Origin: Marvinbryantia sp.
Lineage (GTDB): Bacteria; Bacillota; Clostridia; Lachnospirales; Lachnospiraceae
Assembly: GCA_016297895.1 (NCBI GenBank)
Contig: JAEDFS010000024.1
Coordinates: forward strand, 1 to 29,101
Direction: 5' to 3'
DNA length: 29,101 nt
Below the pieces are notes generated by a model that saw nothing but the letters and a program-made list of their open reading frames with translations, was not told the DNA's origin and searched no databases. Positions 1-8,132 of this stretch are shown here, in pieces. Positions within the stretch are counted from its first letter, which is position 1; the number at the start of each line of letters is the position of its first letter. Made by a program: the position numbers and the translations under genes.

Positions 1-48
1 GCAAAGAGCAAATCCAAGTACCGCCAGAGTTTTTTTCCATGATCTCAT
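1..48 (-). CDS. N-terminus of a secreted or membrane protein (partial, runs off the left edge)
   Basis: Only the first 16 codons are visible. The peptide reads MRSWKKTLAVLGFALC: two lysines followed by a hydrophobic run, as in a Sec signal peptide or signal anchor. A good SD (AGGAGAGAA) lies just upstream of the ATG at 48. The Cys at residue 16 follows FAL, which is not a canonical lipobox, so lipoprotein status is uncertain. The gene lies about 80 bp downstream of the MATE gene on the same strand. That gap has no clear terminator or promoter, only a small AT-rich hairpin with a GAAA loop (76-91), so readthrough is possible. The function cannot be told. Confidence 0.6.
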   Translation of the reverse strand, partial: MRSWKKTLAVLGFALC

Positions 49-129
49 AGTTTCTCTCCTTTTCCCTGTTGTGTTAAGAATTTTCATTCTTTCAGTACTA
101 TAGTATTTCCAAAGGAGATCTGCTTATTC

Positions 130-1473
130 TTATATATTTTTTGTCATAAATTTTTTTCTCTGAATCAGATAATAGGGAATCAGTGGGATCAACGCTGCCA
201 GCCATGCCAGAGGATCGGTAAAGCAGATTCCCAGGTACCCAAAAGCATCTGCGAGAAAATAGGTACCAAGGCCTCTGGCAAACAGTTCAAATACACCGCC
301 CATCATGGGAATAAACCCATATCCCATTCCCTGAAGTACATTTCGAAATACGAAAATGGCGCCAAGCGGCACATAAAACCAGAGACAGATGTCAAACAGC
401 TGTCTTGCAGCTGCAAAGAGCTCCGCTGTATTCTCATCTCCGCTGACAAACAGCTGTATCAGAAGATCCCCTCCGAAATAAATCAGAAACATACAGATAC
501 CAGCCGCCACGACCACGATCAGAAGTCCGTCCCGAACACCCTGTCTTACCCTGTCCATTCTTCCGGCACCCAGATTCTGTCCTGTAAACGTTGCCACCGT
601 AAGCCCAATAGCCGGAAATACCTGGGTCACCACATTCTGTACCTTATTCGCCGCTGAAAATCCGGCAATATAGACAGGTCCCAGAAGGTTCAGAGCCGTC
701 TGCACGATCATGGTGCCGAGGGCAGTGATGGAGAACTGCAGTGCCATGGGGATTCCCATTTTCAGGAGATCGGCAGCATACCTCGCACGGAAGGTCCAGT
801 CTTCTTTTTTCAGATGAAGTATGCTGTACTTTTTCCGGATATAGAAATAGCAGAGGATCCCTGACATTCCCTGGGAAATGACGGTTGCATATGCGGCTCC
901 TGCCACTCCAAGATGAATAACTGCAATCATGATATAATCCAGAACAATATTCATGATTGAAGATACGATCAGAAAGATCAGGGGTGTCTTGCTGTCCCCC
1001 ATTGCTCTTGCCACCGCAGCAAGAAAATTATATAAGAAGGCTGCCAGAAGTCCTCCATAAATCACTGCCATATAGGATCTGGTATCCTCATAGATCTCAG
1101 CCGGTGAGTTCATCAGACGCAGAATCGCTCCGTTGGCCAGAAGCAGGATCACAGTCATCCCAATCGCAAGCAGAATACTCAGCCGGACTGACATTGCCAC
1201 ATAACGGCGGAGCCTGTCCTCATCTCCGGCCCCAAAGCTCTGGGCCATCATTACACCGAATCCACTGGTCATGCCCAGAACCATTCCCAGAACCGCAAAG
1301 TTCAGGGAACCTGTGGAGCCCACAGCTGCCAGAGCGTTGACTCCAAGAAGTCTACCAACAATGATCGTATCTACCACATTATAAAGCTGCTGAAACAAAT
1401 TACCGATAAAAATAGGGATCGCAAACTGCAGCATCAGTAAAATCGGTCTTCCCTTTGTCATACTTTTTGTCAT
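130..1473 (-). CDS. MATE family multidrug/cation efflux transporter
   Basis: The 447-residue product is the usual length for a 12-helix MATE (NorM/DinF) transporter. These are inner-membrane antiporters that use a Na+ or H+ gradient to export drugs or metabolites. The N-terminal pattern GRPILLMLQFAIPIFIGNLF, followed by QQLYNVVDTIIVGRLLG, is the first conserved MATE helix region. A second pseudo-repeat starts near residue 235 (LLKMGIPMALQFSITALG). Hydrophobic segments run along the whole protein and the C-terminus is basic. The ATG overlaps the TAA of the degV-like gene by one base (TAATG), with a GGGAGA SD inside the upstream gene, so the two are probably translationally coupled. A second ATG four codons in lacks an SD. 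The substrate is unknown. Confidence 0.93.
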   Translation of the reverse strand: MTKSMTKGRPILLMLQFAIPIFIGNLFQQLYNVVDTIIVGRLLGVNALAAVGSTGSLNFAVLGMVLGMTSGFGVMMAQSFGAGDEDRLRRYVAMSVRLSILLAIGMTVILLLANGAILRLMNSPAEIYEDTRSYMAVIYGGLLAAFLYNFLAAVARAMGDSKTPLIFLIVSSIMNIVLDYIMIAVIHLGVAGAAYATVISQGMSGILCYFYIRKKYSILHLKKEDWTFRARYAADLLKMGIPMALQFSITALGTMIVQTALNLLGPVYIAGFSAANKVQNVVTQVFPAIGLTVATFTGQNLGAGRMDRVRQGVRDGLLIVVVAAGICMFLIYFGGDLLIQLFVSGDENTAELFAAARQLFDICLWFYVPLGAIFVFRNVLQGMGYGFIPMMGGVFELFARGLGTYFLADAFGYLGICFTDPLAWLAALIPLIPYYLIQRKKFMTKNI

Positions 1474-2345
1474 TATCTGTGATCTCCCATGAAAAACAGG
1501 GCAATTGTTCCAGGACCGGAATGGGAACCGATGACCGGTCCCACGTGGTTGATCAGGAATGCGTTGATCCCGAATCTCTTTTCTACCTGTGATCTTACAT
1601 ATTCTGCATCTTCGATACAGTCCCCATGACTGATGAAGACCATTTCATTCTTACCTGTGTAACTTCCCTGCAGCTCTTCCATGGAATCCACCAGAGCCTG
1701 CAGAGATTTTTTCCTGCCCCGCACTTTTGTGAGGGGGATCAGATGTCCCTCATCATCCACATGAAGCACCGGTTTAATATTCAGCATAGTGCCGAATATC
1801 GCTGTTGTCTTTGACACACGGCCGCCTCTGTACAGATGAAACAGGTCATCCACCGTAAAACTGTGGACCACATGAAGCTTATGTTCCTCACACCACTGAT
1901 AATTCTCGTCAAGCGTCAAGCCCTCTTCCTGCCGTTTCAGTGCATAGTACACCAGCATTCCTTCTCCTAAAGAAGCACATAGGGAATCCACCACCAGGAT
2001 CTTTCTTTCCGGGTACTCTTCCATCAGCTCCTCTGCTGCGATCCTTGTACTGTTATAGCTTCCGCTGAGTCCGCTGGAAAATGCAATGTGAAGGATATCT
2101 TTCCCTTCTTTCAGAATCGGCTCCAGCAGTGCTTTTGCTCCCTCCGGATTCACCTGAGAAGTCGTCGGCATGGATCCATTTCTCATTTTTGCATAGAACT
2201 CTTCCGCCTCCAGTTCTTTTCCTCCTCTGGTATAAGTCTCCCCCTCCAGCATATAAGACAGACTCATTACCGGAATCTGATGCTCCTTATAAAAACTTTC
2301 CGGCAGATCTGTTGTTGTGTCCGTTGTGATTACATACCTGTTCAT
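1473..2345 (-). CDS. DegV family fatty-acid-binding protein
   Basis: The 290 residues match the full length of the DegV (EDD-fold) family. These cytoplasmic proteins bind a fatty acid; in Firmicutes, FakB members of the family present it to the kinase FakA for acyl-phosphate formation. Family features seen are the N-terminal TTDTTTDLPESF segment, the FSSGLSGSYNS loop (lipid-contact serines), the RGGRVS segment, and the C-terminal HVGPVIGSHSGPG signature. It is the first gene of a two-gene unit with the MATE transporter. A candidate promoter sits upstream at 2389-2417. No fakA homologue is in the window, so a FakB role is inferred from the family only. Confidence 0.92.
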   Translation of the reverse strand: MNRYVITTDTTTDLPESFYKEHQIPVMSLSYMLEGETYTRGGKELEAEEFYAKMRNGSMPTTSQVNPEGAKALLEPILKEGKDILHIAFSSGLSGSYNSTRIAAEELMEEYPERKILVVDSLCASLGEGMLVYYALKRQEEGLTLDENYQWCEEHKLHVVHSFTVDDLFHLYRGGRVSKTTAIFGTMLNIKPVLHVDDEGHLIPLTKVRGRKKSLQALVDSMEELQGSYTGKNEMVFISHGDCIEDAEYVRSQVEKRFGINAFLINHVGPVIGSHSGPGTIALFFMGDHR

Positions 2346-2388
2346 AATCTATCCCCTTTTCTCATCAGGCATTTTTCTTCGCTTTCCT

Positions 2389-2417
2389 ATTCTTGCACAC
2401 TTTCCATTTTTTTGCAA
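2389..2417 (-). promoter_or_regulatory. Candidate sigma-A promoter for the DegV-MATE unit
   Basis: Reading the minus strand, TTGCAA (2417-2412) is separated by 17 bp from AAGAAT (2394-2389). A TG dinucleotide one base before the -10 gives an extended -10 box. Each hexamer matches consensus at four of six positions. It lies about 45 bp upstream of the DegV start. No comparably good promoter was found for the divergent plus-strand gene at 2484. Confidence 0.4.
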
Positions 2418-2483
2418 GAACAACGCTCTATTTTTCTTTCTCCCTTCATAAACTGTAGTAAGACATTCGTAAAGGAGATCCAC

Positions 2484-2918
2484 ATGAGTGCAAAAACCAG
2501 AATCCTGGTCTTAAAAAAGCGGGAAGTGATCTATACGGCTCTTTTTGCCGCACTGGGAATCATACTGATCCTTCTTCTTGTACTGATGTTTCAGCCAGGC
2601 AAAAAGACCGCATCCCCAGCCTCTTCCGGCAGGATCTATACCCCGGGAGTCTATACGACCCCCATCACTCTGAATCAGGCTGTGATGAACCTGGAGGTAC
2701 GGGTCAACAAAGACGCCATTCAAAGCATCCGGCTGGTCAACTTAAGCGAAACCGTAGCCTCCATGTTTCCCCTGGTAGAACCGGCACTGGAAAATATTGA
2801 GGCTCAGGTGTGCTCGACCCAGTCCACCTCCAACATCTACTATGAGAAAAATGCCCAGTATACTTCTCAGATGCTTTTATATGCAATTGACGAGGCATTA
2901 AGCCTCGCCAAACAATAA
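2484..2918 (+). CDS. Membrane-anchored protein with a degenerate FMN_bind-like domain
   Basis: The 144-residue product has a short basic N-terminus, one transmembrane helix (about 16-36), a Pro/Ser linker and an extracellular domain (about 52-143). The domain resembles the FMN_bind fold of NqrC/RnfG proteins: a YTPGVYTTP start, a beta-rich segment with NLEVRVNKDAIQSIRLV, and a C-terminal TSQMLLYAIDEAL helix. In true FMN_bind proteins the residues before that helix form an SGAT-type flavinylation motif. Here they read NAQYTS, so covalent FMN is doubtful. The start at 2484 is chosen because AAAGGAGAT lies seven bases upstream; the frame stays open further upstream, antisense to the DegV gene, but without an SD. 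It stands alone on the plus strand between two minus-strand units. The fold call is from pattern memory, not a search. Confidence 0.7.
   Translation: MSAKTRILVLKKREVIYTALFAALGIILILLLVLMFQPGKKTASPASSGRIYTPGVYTTPITLNQAVMNLEVRVNKDAIQSIRLVNLSETVASMFPLVEPALENIEAQVCSTQSTSNIYYEKNAQYTSQMLLYAIDEALSLAKQ
2891..2907. other. Small hairpin inside the 3' end of the FMN_bind-like gene
   Basis: The arms CGAGGC and GCCTCG surround a 5-base loop, 9 bases before the stop codon. Neither strand has a T-run after it, so it is not a classical intrinsic terminator. It is the only stem-loop seen at the convergent junction with nadE, whose stop codon is three bases past the plus-strand stop. Confidence 0.35.
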
Positions 2919-2921
2919 TTT

Positions 2922-4832
2922 CTATAAATTGTCTAATTCGATCTGCCAGATCTTAAGGCACGCATCACTGGGCATGCGCAGATCCCCTCTGGGAGATACC
3001 GCCACACTTCCCACCTTTGGGCCGTCCGGCAGACAGGATCTTTTGAATTGCTGGGAGAAAAATCTTCTGTAAAAGATCTTCAGCCATTTTTTTATGACGG
3101 CATCTTCATACTGCCCTGCAAAGGCAAGAGATGCCAGACGGTATACCTTGGAAGGTTCCTCTCCGAACCGCATCATATGATACAGGAAAAAATCATGCAG
3201 TTCATAGGGACCTACCAGATCTTCTGTCTTCTGAGAGATCACACCATCCTCCGGAGGCAGAAGCTCCGGGCTTACCGGTGTATCCAGAATGTCAAGAAGG
3301 ACCCCGCTTAACTGTTCATCTTCACAGGTATCTGCATAGTAGCGTACAAGATGGCGCACCAGTGTCTTCGGAATCGAAGCGTTGACTCCGTACATGGACA
3401 TATGATCTCCATTGTAGGTTGCCCATCCGAGCGCCAGCTCTGACAGGTCTCCGGTTCCGATCACCATGCCTCCCCGCTGATTTGCCAGATCCATCAGCAC
3501 CTGTGTCCGTTCTCTGGCCTGACAGTTTTCATAGGTCACATCATGCTTTTCCGGATCCTGTTCGATATCCCGGAAATGAAGAGAGACCGCATCTTTGATC
3601 ACCACTTCTCTAAGCTCTGCTCCCAGCTTTTTCGTCAGCTGGCAGGCATTTCGGTATGTCCTGTCCGTCGTTCCAAAGCAGGGCATGGTCACGGAGAGGA
3701 TGGCATTTCTTGGAAGTCCTGCCATGTCTGCCGCCTTTGCCGCCACGATCAGTGCAAGTGTGGAATCCAATCCTCCCGAGATTCCTACCACCATGCATTT
3801 GCATCCTGTATGCATCAGTCTCTTTTTCAGGCCGAGTGCCTGAATGGTAAGGATCTCCTCACAACGTTTTTCCCTGTCTTCTTTCCCTGAGGGAACAAAA
3901 GGCGCCGGATCAATGAATCTGGTAAGCTCCGTATCTGAAAGATCCAGATGAAACGGAATCTTTTCATAATCCTCTCCCGAAATATTCTGGAAAGTGGTCA
4001 TTCTCCTTCTCTCACTGCGGATCTTATGGATATCCAGTTCACTGTAAATGGTCTCATTGCAGAAACGCTGTGACTGGGTGAGCACCGTACCGTTTTCCGC
4101 AATCAGATTATGGCCGCTGAACACCAGATCGGTGGTGGATTCCCCTTCCCCGGCACTGGCATAAATATAACCGCACACCAGTCTTGCAGACTGATTTTTC
4201 ACAAGAGACTCCCGGTAAAGATGTTTTCCTGTATTCTCATTGCTGGCAGACAGATTCACCAGGACGGTTGCACCGGCCACTGCATGGCGGTTGCTGGGAG
4301 GATTCGGCACCCACAGGTCTTCACAGATCTCAGCCGCAGCCACAAGCCCTTCCATATCCTTACAGCAGAACAGAAGATTCATTCCGAAGGGCACGGGCAT
4401 TCCCTCAAATTCCACCCACTCCGCTTTTTCATTGCCGGGTGTGAAATGTCTCGCCTCATAGAATTCCGCATAGTTGGGCAGATATCTTTTCGGCACCAGT
4501 CCCAGCAGTTTTCCCCGGCTCAGGACTGCAGCCACGTTATAGAGCTTCCCGTCCTTCTCCCAGGGCAGGCCCACAAACACCAGCGCATCCAGCCCCCGGG
4601 AAGCAAAAAGAATCTGATGCAGCTCATGCTTCGCAGAACGCAGCAGCTGTTCCTGCCAGAACAGGTCGCTGCAGGTATAGCCGGTGAGACAAAGCTCGGG
4701 AAATACAATGATCTTTGCTCCCTTCTGTGCTGCTTCTTTCATCCTCACGCAGATCTGCGCTGCATTATAGATACAGTCTGCTACCCTGATATCCGGCGTC
4801 ACAGCCGCCGCTTTCACGAATCCGTGTCTCAT
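2922..4832 (-). CDS. nadE: Glutamine-dependent NAD+ synthetase
   Basis: This two-domain enzyme makes NAD+ from deamido-NAD+ using ATP and glutamine-derived ammonia. Residues 1 to about 290 form the nitrilase-type glutaminase with the expected triad Glu46 (VFPELCLTGY), Lys115 (VPKRYLPNY) and Cys170 (AEICEDLW). The synthetase domain follows, with the ATP-pyrophosphatase loop SGGLDS at 352-357. The 636-residue length fits the long glutamine-dependent class rather than the short ammonia-only class. A GGGAGG SD lies eight bases before the ATG, and the gap to hslO is 20 bp. It is the last gene of the long minus-strand cluster and ends three bases from the convergent FMN_bind-like gene. Confidence 0.97.
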   Translation of the reverse strand: MRHGFVKAAAVTPDIRVADCIYNAAQICVRMKEAAQKGAKIIVFPELCLTGYTCSDLFWQEQLLRSAKHELHQILFASRGLDALVFVGLPWEKDGKLYNVAAVLSRGKLLGLVPKRYLPNYAEFYEARHFTPGNEKAEWVEFEGMPVPFGMNLLFCCKDMEGLVAAAEICEDLWVPNPPSNRHAVAGATVLVNLSASNENTGKHLYRESLVKNQSARLVCGYIYASAGEGESTTDLVFSGHNLIAENGTVLTQSQRFCNETIYSELDIHKIRSERRRMTTFQNISGEDYEKIPFHLDLSDTELTRFIDPAPFVPSGKEDREKRCEEILTIQALGLKKRLMHTGCKCMVVGISGGLDSTLALIVAAKAADMAGLPRNAILSVTMPCFGTTDRTYRNACQLTKKLGAELREVVIKDAVSLHFRDIEQDPEKHDVTYENCQARERTQVLMDLANQRGGMVIGTGDLSELALGWATYNGDHMSMYGVNASIPKTLVRHLVRYYADTCEDEQLSGVLLDILDTPVSPELLPPEDGVISQKTEDLVGPYELHDFFLYHMMRFGEEPSKVYRLASLAFAGQYEDAVIKKWLKIFYRRFFSQQFKRSCLPDGPKVGSVAVSPRGDLRMPSDACLKIWQIELDNL

Positions 4833-4852
4833 CTCTTTTTCCTCCCGGTTTC

Positions 4853-5731
4853 TTATGAAGCCTTTGTCAGCATTTCTTTTAATTCTTCCACAGTAAAAGT
4901 ATAATTGGTATTGCAGAAATGGCAGTTCACTTCAATGGGTTTCCCCTCATTAATCATATCATTCAGCTCTTTTTTCCCGATGCTGATCACCGCTTTCTCC
5001 ACACGCTCCTTAGAACAGCTGCATGCAAAACGGGTGGGTGTAGTCTCGTTGATCTCCAGTCCGAATTCTCCCAGCAGGTTTTCAAGGATCTGCTCCGGCG
5101 ATTTTCCCGCATCCAGCATGGCTGTCACAGAAGTCACCTCTTTCAGCTTCTTCTCCAGCCCTGCGATCACACGCTCTTCCGCAAACGGCATCAGCTGAAT
5201 AATGAATCCTCCCGCCTGACGCACTGTATTCTCTTTGTTCATCAGAACTCCCAGTCCCACTGCGGAAGGTACCTGCTCTGATGTAGCAAAATAATAAGTA
5301 AGATCTTCTGCGATCTCACAGGTCTGCAGCATAGTCTGCCCCGAATAAGGCTCTTTCATGCCAAGATCCTTGATCACATTCAAAAATCCCGGACCTACCG
5401 CTCCGGCCACGTCAAGCTTTCCCTTACTGTTGGCAGGGATCACTACATTGGGATTTCCCACATAGCCTTTTACATTTCCGTGGGAATCCGCTGTCACGGT
5501 AATTCCCTTTAAGGGCCCTCCTGCCTTGATCTGAAGAGTCAGGACATCCTTTTCTCCCTTCATCATGCTTCCCATCATGGCTCCTGCTGTCAGAAGCCTG
5601 CCAAGTGCCGCCGTAGCCACGGGGCTTGTGTTATGAGCATTTCTGGCAAATTCCACCATTTCTCTTGTTGTGGCAGCAAAGGCGCGAATCTGGCTGTCTG
5701 CTGCTGTTGCGCGTACGATATAATCTAACAT
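4853..5731 (-). CDS. hslO: Redox-regulated chaperone Hsp33
   Basis: Hsp33 is a cytoplasmic holdase that is switched on when its zinc-bound cysteines are oxidised. The 292-residue protein opens with MLDYIVRATAADSQIRAFAA, typical of the family. It ends with the zinc site CSC (Cys237, Cys239) and CHFC (Cys270, Cys273), so all four redox cysteines are present. Full length, no truncation. The gaps are 17 bp from the upstream methyltransferase and 20 bp to nadE, which fits co-transcription. Confidence 0.97.
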   Translation of the reverse strand: MLDYIVRATAADSQIRAFAATTREMVEFARNAHNTSPVATAALGRLLTAGAMMGSMMKGEKDVLTLQIKAGGPLKGITVTADSHGNVKGYVGNPNVVIPANSKGKLDVAGAVGPGFLNVIKDLGMKEPYSGQTMLQTCEIAEDLTYYFATSEQVPSAVGLGVLMNKENTVRQAGGFIIQLMPFAEERVIAGLEKKLKEVTSVTAMLDAGKSPEQILENLLGEFGLEINETTPTRFACSCSKERVEKAVISIGKKELNDMINEGKPIEVNCHFCNTNYTFTVEELKEMLTKAS

Positions 5732-5748
5732 GATTTTCCAACTTCTCC

Positions 5749-6513
5749 TTATTTTCCGGATTCCCGGGCAATGATATAGATCCGTTCACTGTCTGCTTCC
5801 GGTGTGTCTTTTGTTTCTGCATCACACACCGTAAGAGGAACCAGACCGGCCTCTTTCAGCAGACGAAACACGTTCTCCGTCTCATAGGCTTTCTGGTAAT
5901 GGGTCTCCTGATATTTCTGAAACAGCCCGGAGGGTTCCCGGACAAAAAGAGTCAGATCATATTCGTTGACCTGCTCCTCCTCATAATAATAGTTTTCCCA
6001 GATATAGCTTCCCTCTTCCTGATTCTCCGCAAGAACACAGTCCCCCATCACTTCCCGGAAATAATAGGGCGTCTTTAAATCAAACAGAAAGATTCCGCCG
6101 GGATCCAGATAATTATTGACCAGAGAAAATACCTGTCTTAATTCTTCTTCCGTGCCGATATAATTCATGGAATCACAGACACTGACCACCGCTCTCACGG
6201 TTCCATAGAGTTCAAATTCCCGCATATCCTGCTGAAGATACAGAATGTCTGATCCGGACTTTTCCTTTTTCTCCATAGCGATCTCCAGCATATCCGCCGA
6301 GCTGTCGATCCCGATCATATCATATCCGCCCCGGGCGAGCAGCTCAGTAAAGGTTCCGGTACCGCATCCCAGTTCCAGCACCAGACCGTCTTCGATTCCG
6401 TAACTCTCCAGGATCTTTTTTACAGATTCATACCATTTCCCGTAAGGGATCTCTTTCATAAACAGATCATAGACCCCGGCAAAGCCCGTGTATGCTCCTG
6501 TTTCTTTCTCCAT
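5749..6513 (-). CDS. Class I SAM-dependent methyltransferase (YqeM-like)
   Basis: The 254-residue product carries the SAM-binding motif I LELGCGTG at 46-53, followed by GIDSSADML (the acidic ribose-contact strand) and QQDMREFEL. The N-terminal YTGFAGVYDLFMKEIPYGKW pattern resembles YqeM-type methyltransferases of Firmicutes. The substrate is not evident. The SD (AGGCGGTGG) overlaps the stop of the upstream membrane protein gene, and there are only 15 bp between the genes, so translation is probably linked. Confidence 0.88.
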   Translation of the reverse strand: MEKETGAYTGFAGVYDLFMKEIPYGKWYESVKKILESYGIEDGLVLELGCGTGTFTELLARGGYDMIGIDSSADMLEIAMEKKEKSGSDILYLQQDMREFELYGTVRAVVSVCDSMNYIGTEEELRQVFSLVNNYLDPGGIFLFDLKTPYYFREVMGDCVLAENQEEGSYIWENYYYEEEQVNEYDLTLFVREPSGLFQKYQETHYQKAYETENVFRLLKEAGLVPLTVCDAETKDTPEADSERIYIIARESGK

Positions 6514-6528
6514 TTCGATCCACCGCCT

Positions 6529-7026
6529 CTAGAAAAACATCCCGGGGATCAGATAGGAAAGAGTGGTCATGATCACGGTTGCCATGCAGATACCGATCAG
6601 TACCGCCGGAAATGCTTTCTTAAATTTCATATCAAGAAGCGCTGCGATCAGGGATCCTGTCCATGCTCCTGTTCCCGGAAGAGGAATTCCCACAAACAGT
6701 ACCAGACCCCAGAACTCATATTTCTCAATGTTGTCCTTTTTGCTCATGGCTTTTCTCTCCAGCTTTTCCACCATGGGCCTAAAAAACTTCGTCTTCTTCA
6801 GCCAGTTAAAGATCGGAGTGATCAGCAGAAGAATAAAGGGCACCGGGATAATGTTGCCGATTACACAGATGGCAATGGCCTTCCACATTTCAATATGAAG
6901 AAGAGACGCCATGATCAGTCCGCCCCTCAGTTCCAGGATCGGAACCATGGAAACGAGAAATACCAGTGCCTCTTTTGATAAAATACTTCCGAATGTGGCT
7001 GAAAACCAGGCCAGTAAACTATTCAT
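6529..7026 (-). CDS. Small multidrug export family membrane protein (COG2426-like)
   Basis: The 165-residue protein is strongly hydrophobic, with about four membrane segments. It has the family pattern VSMVPILELRGGLIMASLL near residues 25-43 and FVGIPLPGTGAWTGSLIAAL in the second half. The two P-x-x-E/G-RGG and PxPGTGxWTG loops are characteristic. Despite the family name, transport of drugs is not well shown for these proteins. A TAAGGAGAG SD precedes the ATG. It lies between hisC and the methyltransferase, with gaps of 18 and 15 bp. Confidence 0.87.
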   Translation of the reverse strand: MNSLLAWFSATFGSILSKEALVFLVSMVPILELRGGLIMASLLHIEMWKAIAICVIGNIIPVPFILLLITPIFNWLKKTKFFRPMVEKLERKAMSKKDNIEKYEFWGLVLFVGIPLPGTGAWTGSLIAALLDMKFKKAFPAVLIGICMATVIMTTLSYLIPGMFF

Positions 7027-7044
7027 ATCAACTCTCCTTATATT

Positions 7045-8100
7045 CTATTTCTTGTAACTGCGAAGGAACGAAAGCAAAGTATCCATCTCCTCATCCGTCC
7101 CGATGGTGATCCGAAGATACTGATCGATCCTGGGCTTCTTAAAATACCGGACAAAAATATGCTTTTCCTTCAGTGCTTCAAAAAGTTCCTTTGCATCATA
7201 TTCCGGATGGGTCACAAAGAGGAAATTGGTTTTGGAATCCGCAAAACGAAATCCCAGCTCTGCCAGCTCCTTTTTCATCCTCTCTCTGGTATGCATGATC
7301 TTCTGTCTTGTTTCCTGGAAATACTCCTCATCCTCAAGAGCCGCCAGGCCGATCTCCAGACTGGGCCGGTTCATGGTATAGGAATTAAAGGAGTATTTGA
7401 CATCATTGAGATACTTGATGATCCTGGGACAGCCAAATGCATATCCGATCCGCATTCCCGCCATGGATCTTGATTTGGAAAAGGTCTGTACTACCAGGAG
7501 ATTTTCATATTTGTGGATCAGTTCCCGTGCAGAAGTTCCTCCGAAATCAATATATGCCTCATCCACGATTACTACTACATCCGGATTGCCGGAAATGATC
7601 TCTTCAATATCCGCCAGGGGCATCTCCACTCCGGTAGGCGCATTGGGATTTGGGAAAATGATCCCGCCGTTTTCTTTCAGATAGTCTTCCTTGCGGATGC
7701 AGAACTGTTCATCCAGAGGCTGACACTCATAGGGGATCCGGAACAGATCGGCCCATACATCATAAAAGGAATAGGTGATATCCGGAAACAGGATCGGCTT
7801 TCCTGACTGGAAAAAGGTGAGAAAGGCCATCGCAAGTACATCATCAGATCCCACTCCCACAAAGACCTCTTCCTTCTTCAGATGATAGTAGCCGGCCAGG
7901 GCATTTACCAGGCTGTCTGCTCCCGGTGCCGGATAGAGTCTGAGCTGCTCCGGATTCATGTTCCGGATCTTCTCCAGTGTGCCCGGAGCAGGGGGATAGG
8001 GATTTTCATTGGTATTCAGTTTGATCATATCCGGAAAGTCCGGCTGTTCCCCCGGTGTATAAGGGATCACTTTTCTCACATTTTCTTCCCAGGATTTCAT
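7045..8100 (-). CDS. hisC: Histidinol-phosphate aminotransferase (HisC-like)
   Basis: This is a PLP fold-type I aminotransferase of 351 residues, the length usual for HisC. Family marks are IKLNTNENPYPPAPG (about 27-40), NPNAPTG (151-157), VDEAYIDF with Asp180, and the PLP lysine Lys209 in TFSKSRSMAGMRIG. HisC converts imidazole acetol phosphate to histidinol phosphate, but relatives can use aromatic or other amino acids. No other his gene is in the window, so the substrate is less sure than the fold. The gap to the upstream aminotransferase is 32 bp, with a GGAGGTGG SD. Confidence 0.88.
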   Translation of the reverse strand: MKSWEENVRKVIPYTPGEQPDFPDMIKLNTNENPYPPAPGTLEKIRNMNPEQLRLYPAPGADSLVNALAGYYHLKKEEVFVGVGSDDVLAMAFLTFFQSGKPILFPDITYSFYDVWADLFRIPYECQPLDEQFCIRKEDYLKENGGIIFPNPNAPTGVEMPLADIEEIISGNPDVVVIVDEAYIDFGGTSARELIHKYENLLVVQTFSKSRSMAGMRIGYAFGCPRIIKYLNDVKYSFNSYTMNRPSLEIGLAALEDEEYFQETRQKIMHTRERMKKELAELGFRFADSKTNFLFVTHPEYDAKELFEALKEKHIFVRYFKKPRIDQYLRITIGTDEEMDTLLSFLRSYKK

Positions 8101-8132
8101 AATCCACCTCCACGTTTTTCTCTCTGCGAAAT

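Noticed and set aside
2088..2483. Upstream extension of the FMN_bind-like gene
   Set aside because: The frame is open but antisense to the DegV gene. The ATG at 2484 has a strong SD and gives a normal signal-anchor N-terminus.
4110..4904. Plus-strand open frame of 264 codons over nadE and the end of hslO
   Set aside because: Antisense to a gene with all catalytic residues; no SD and no domain.
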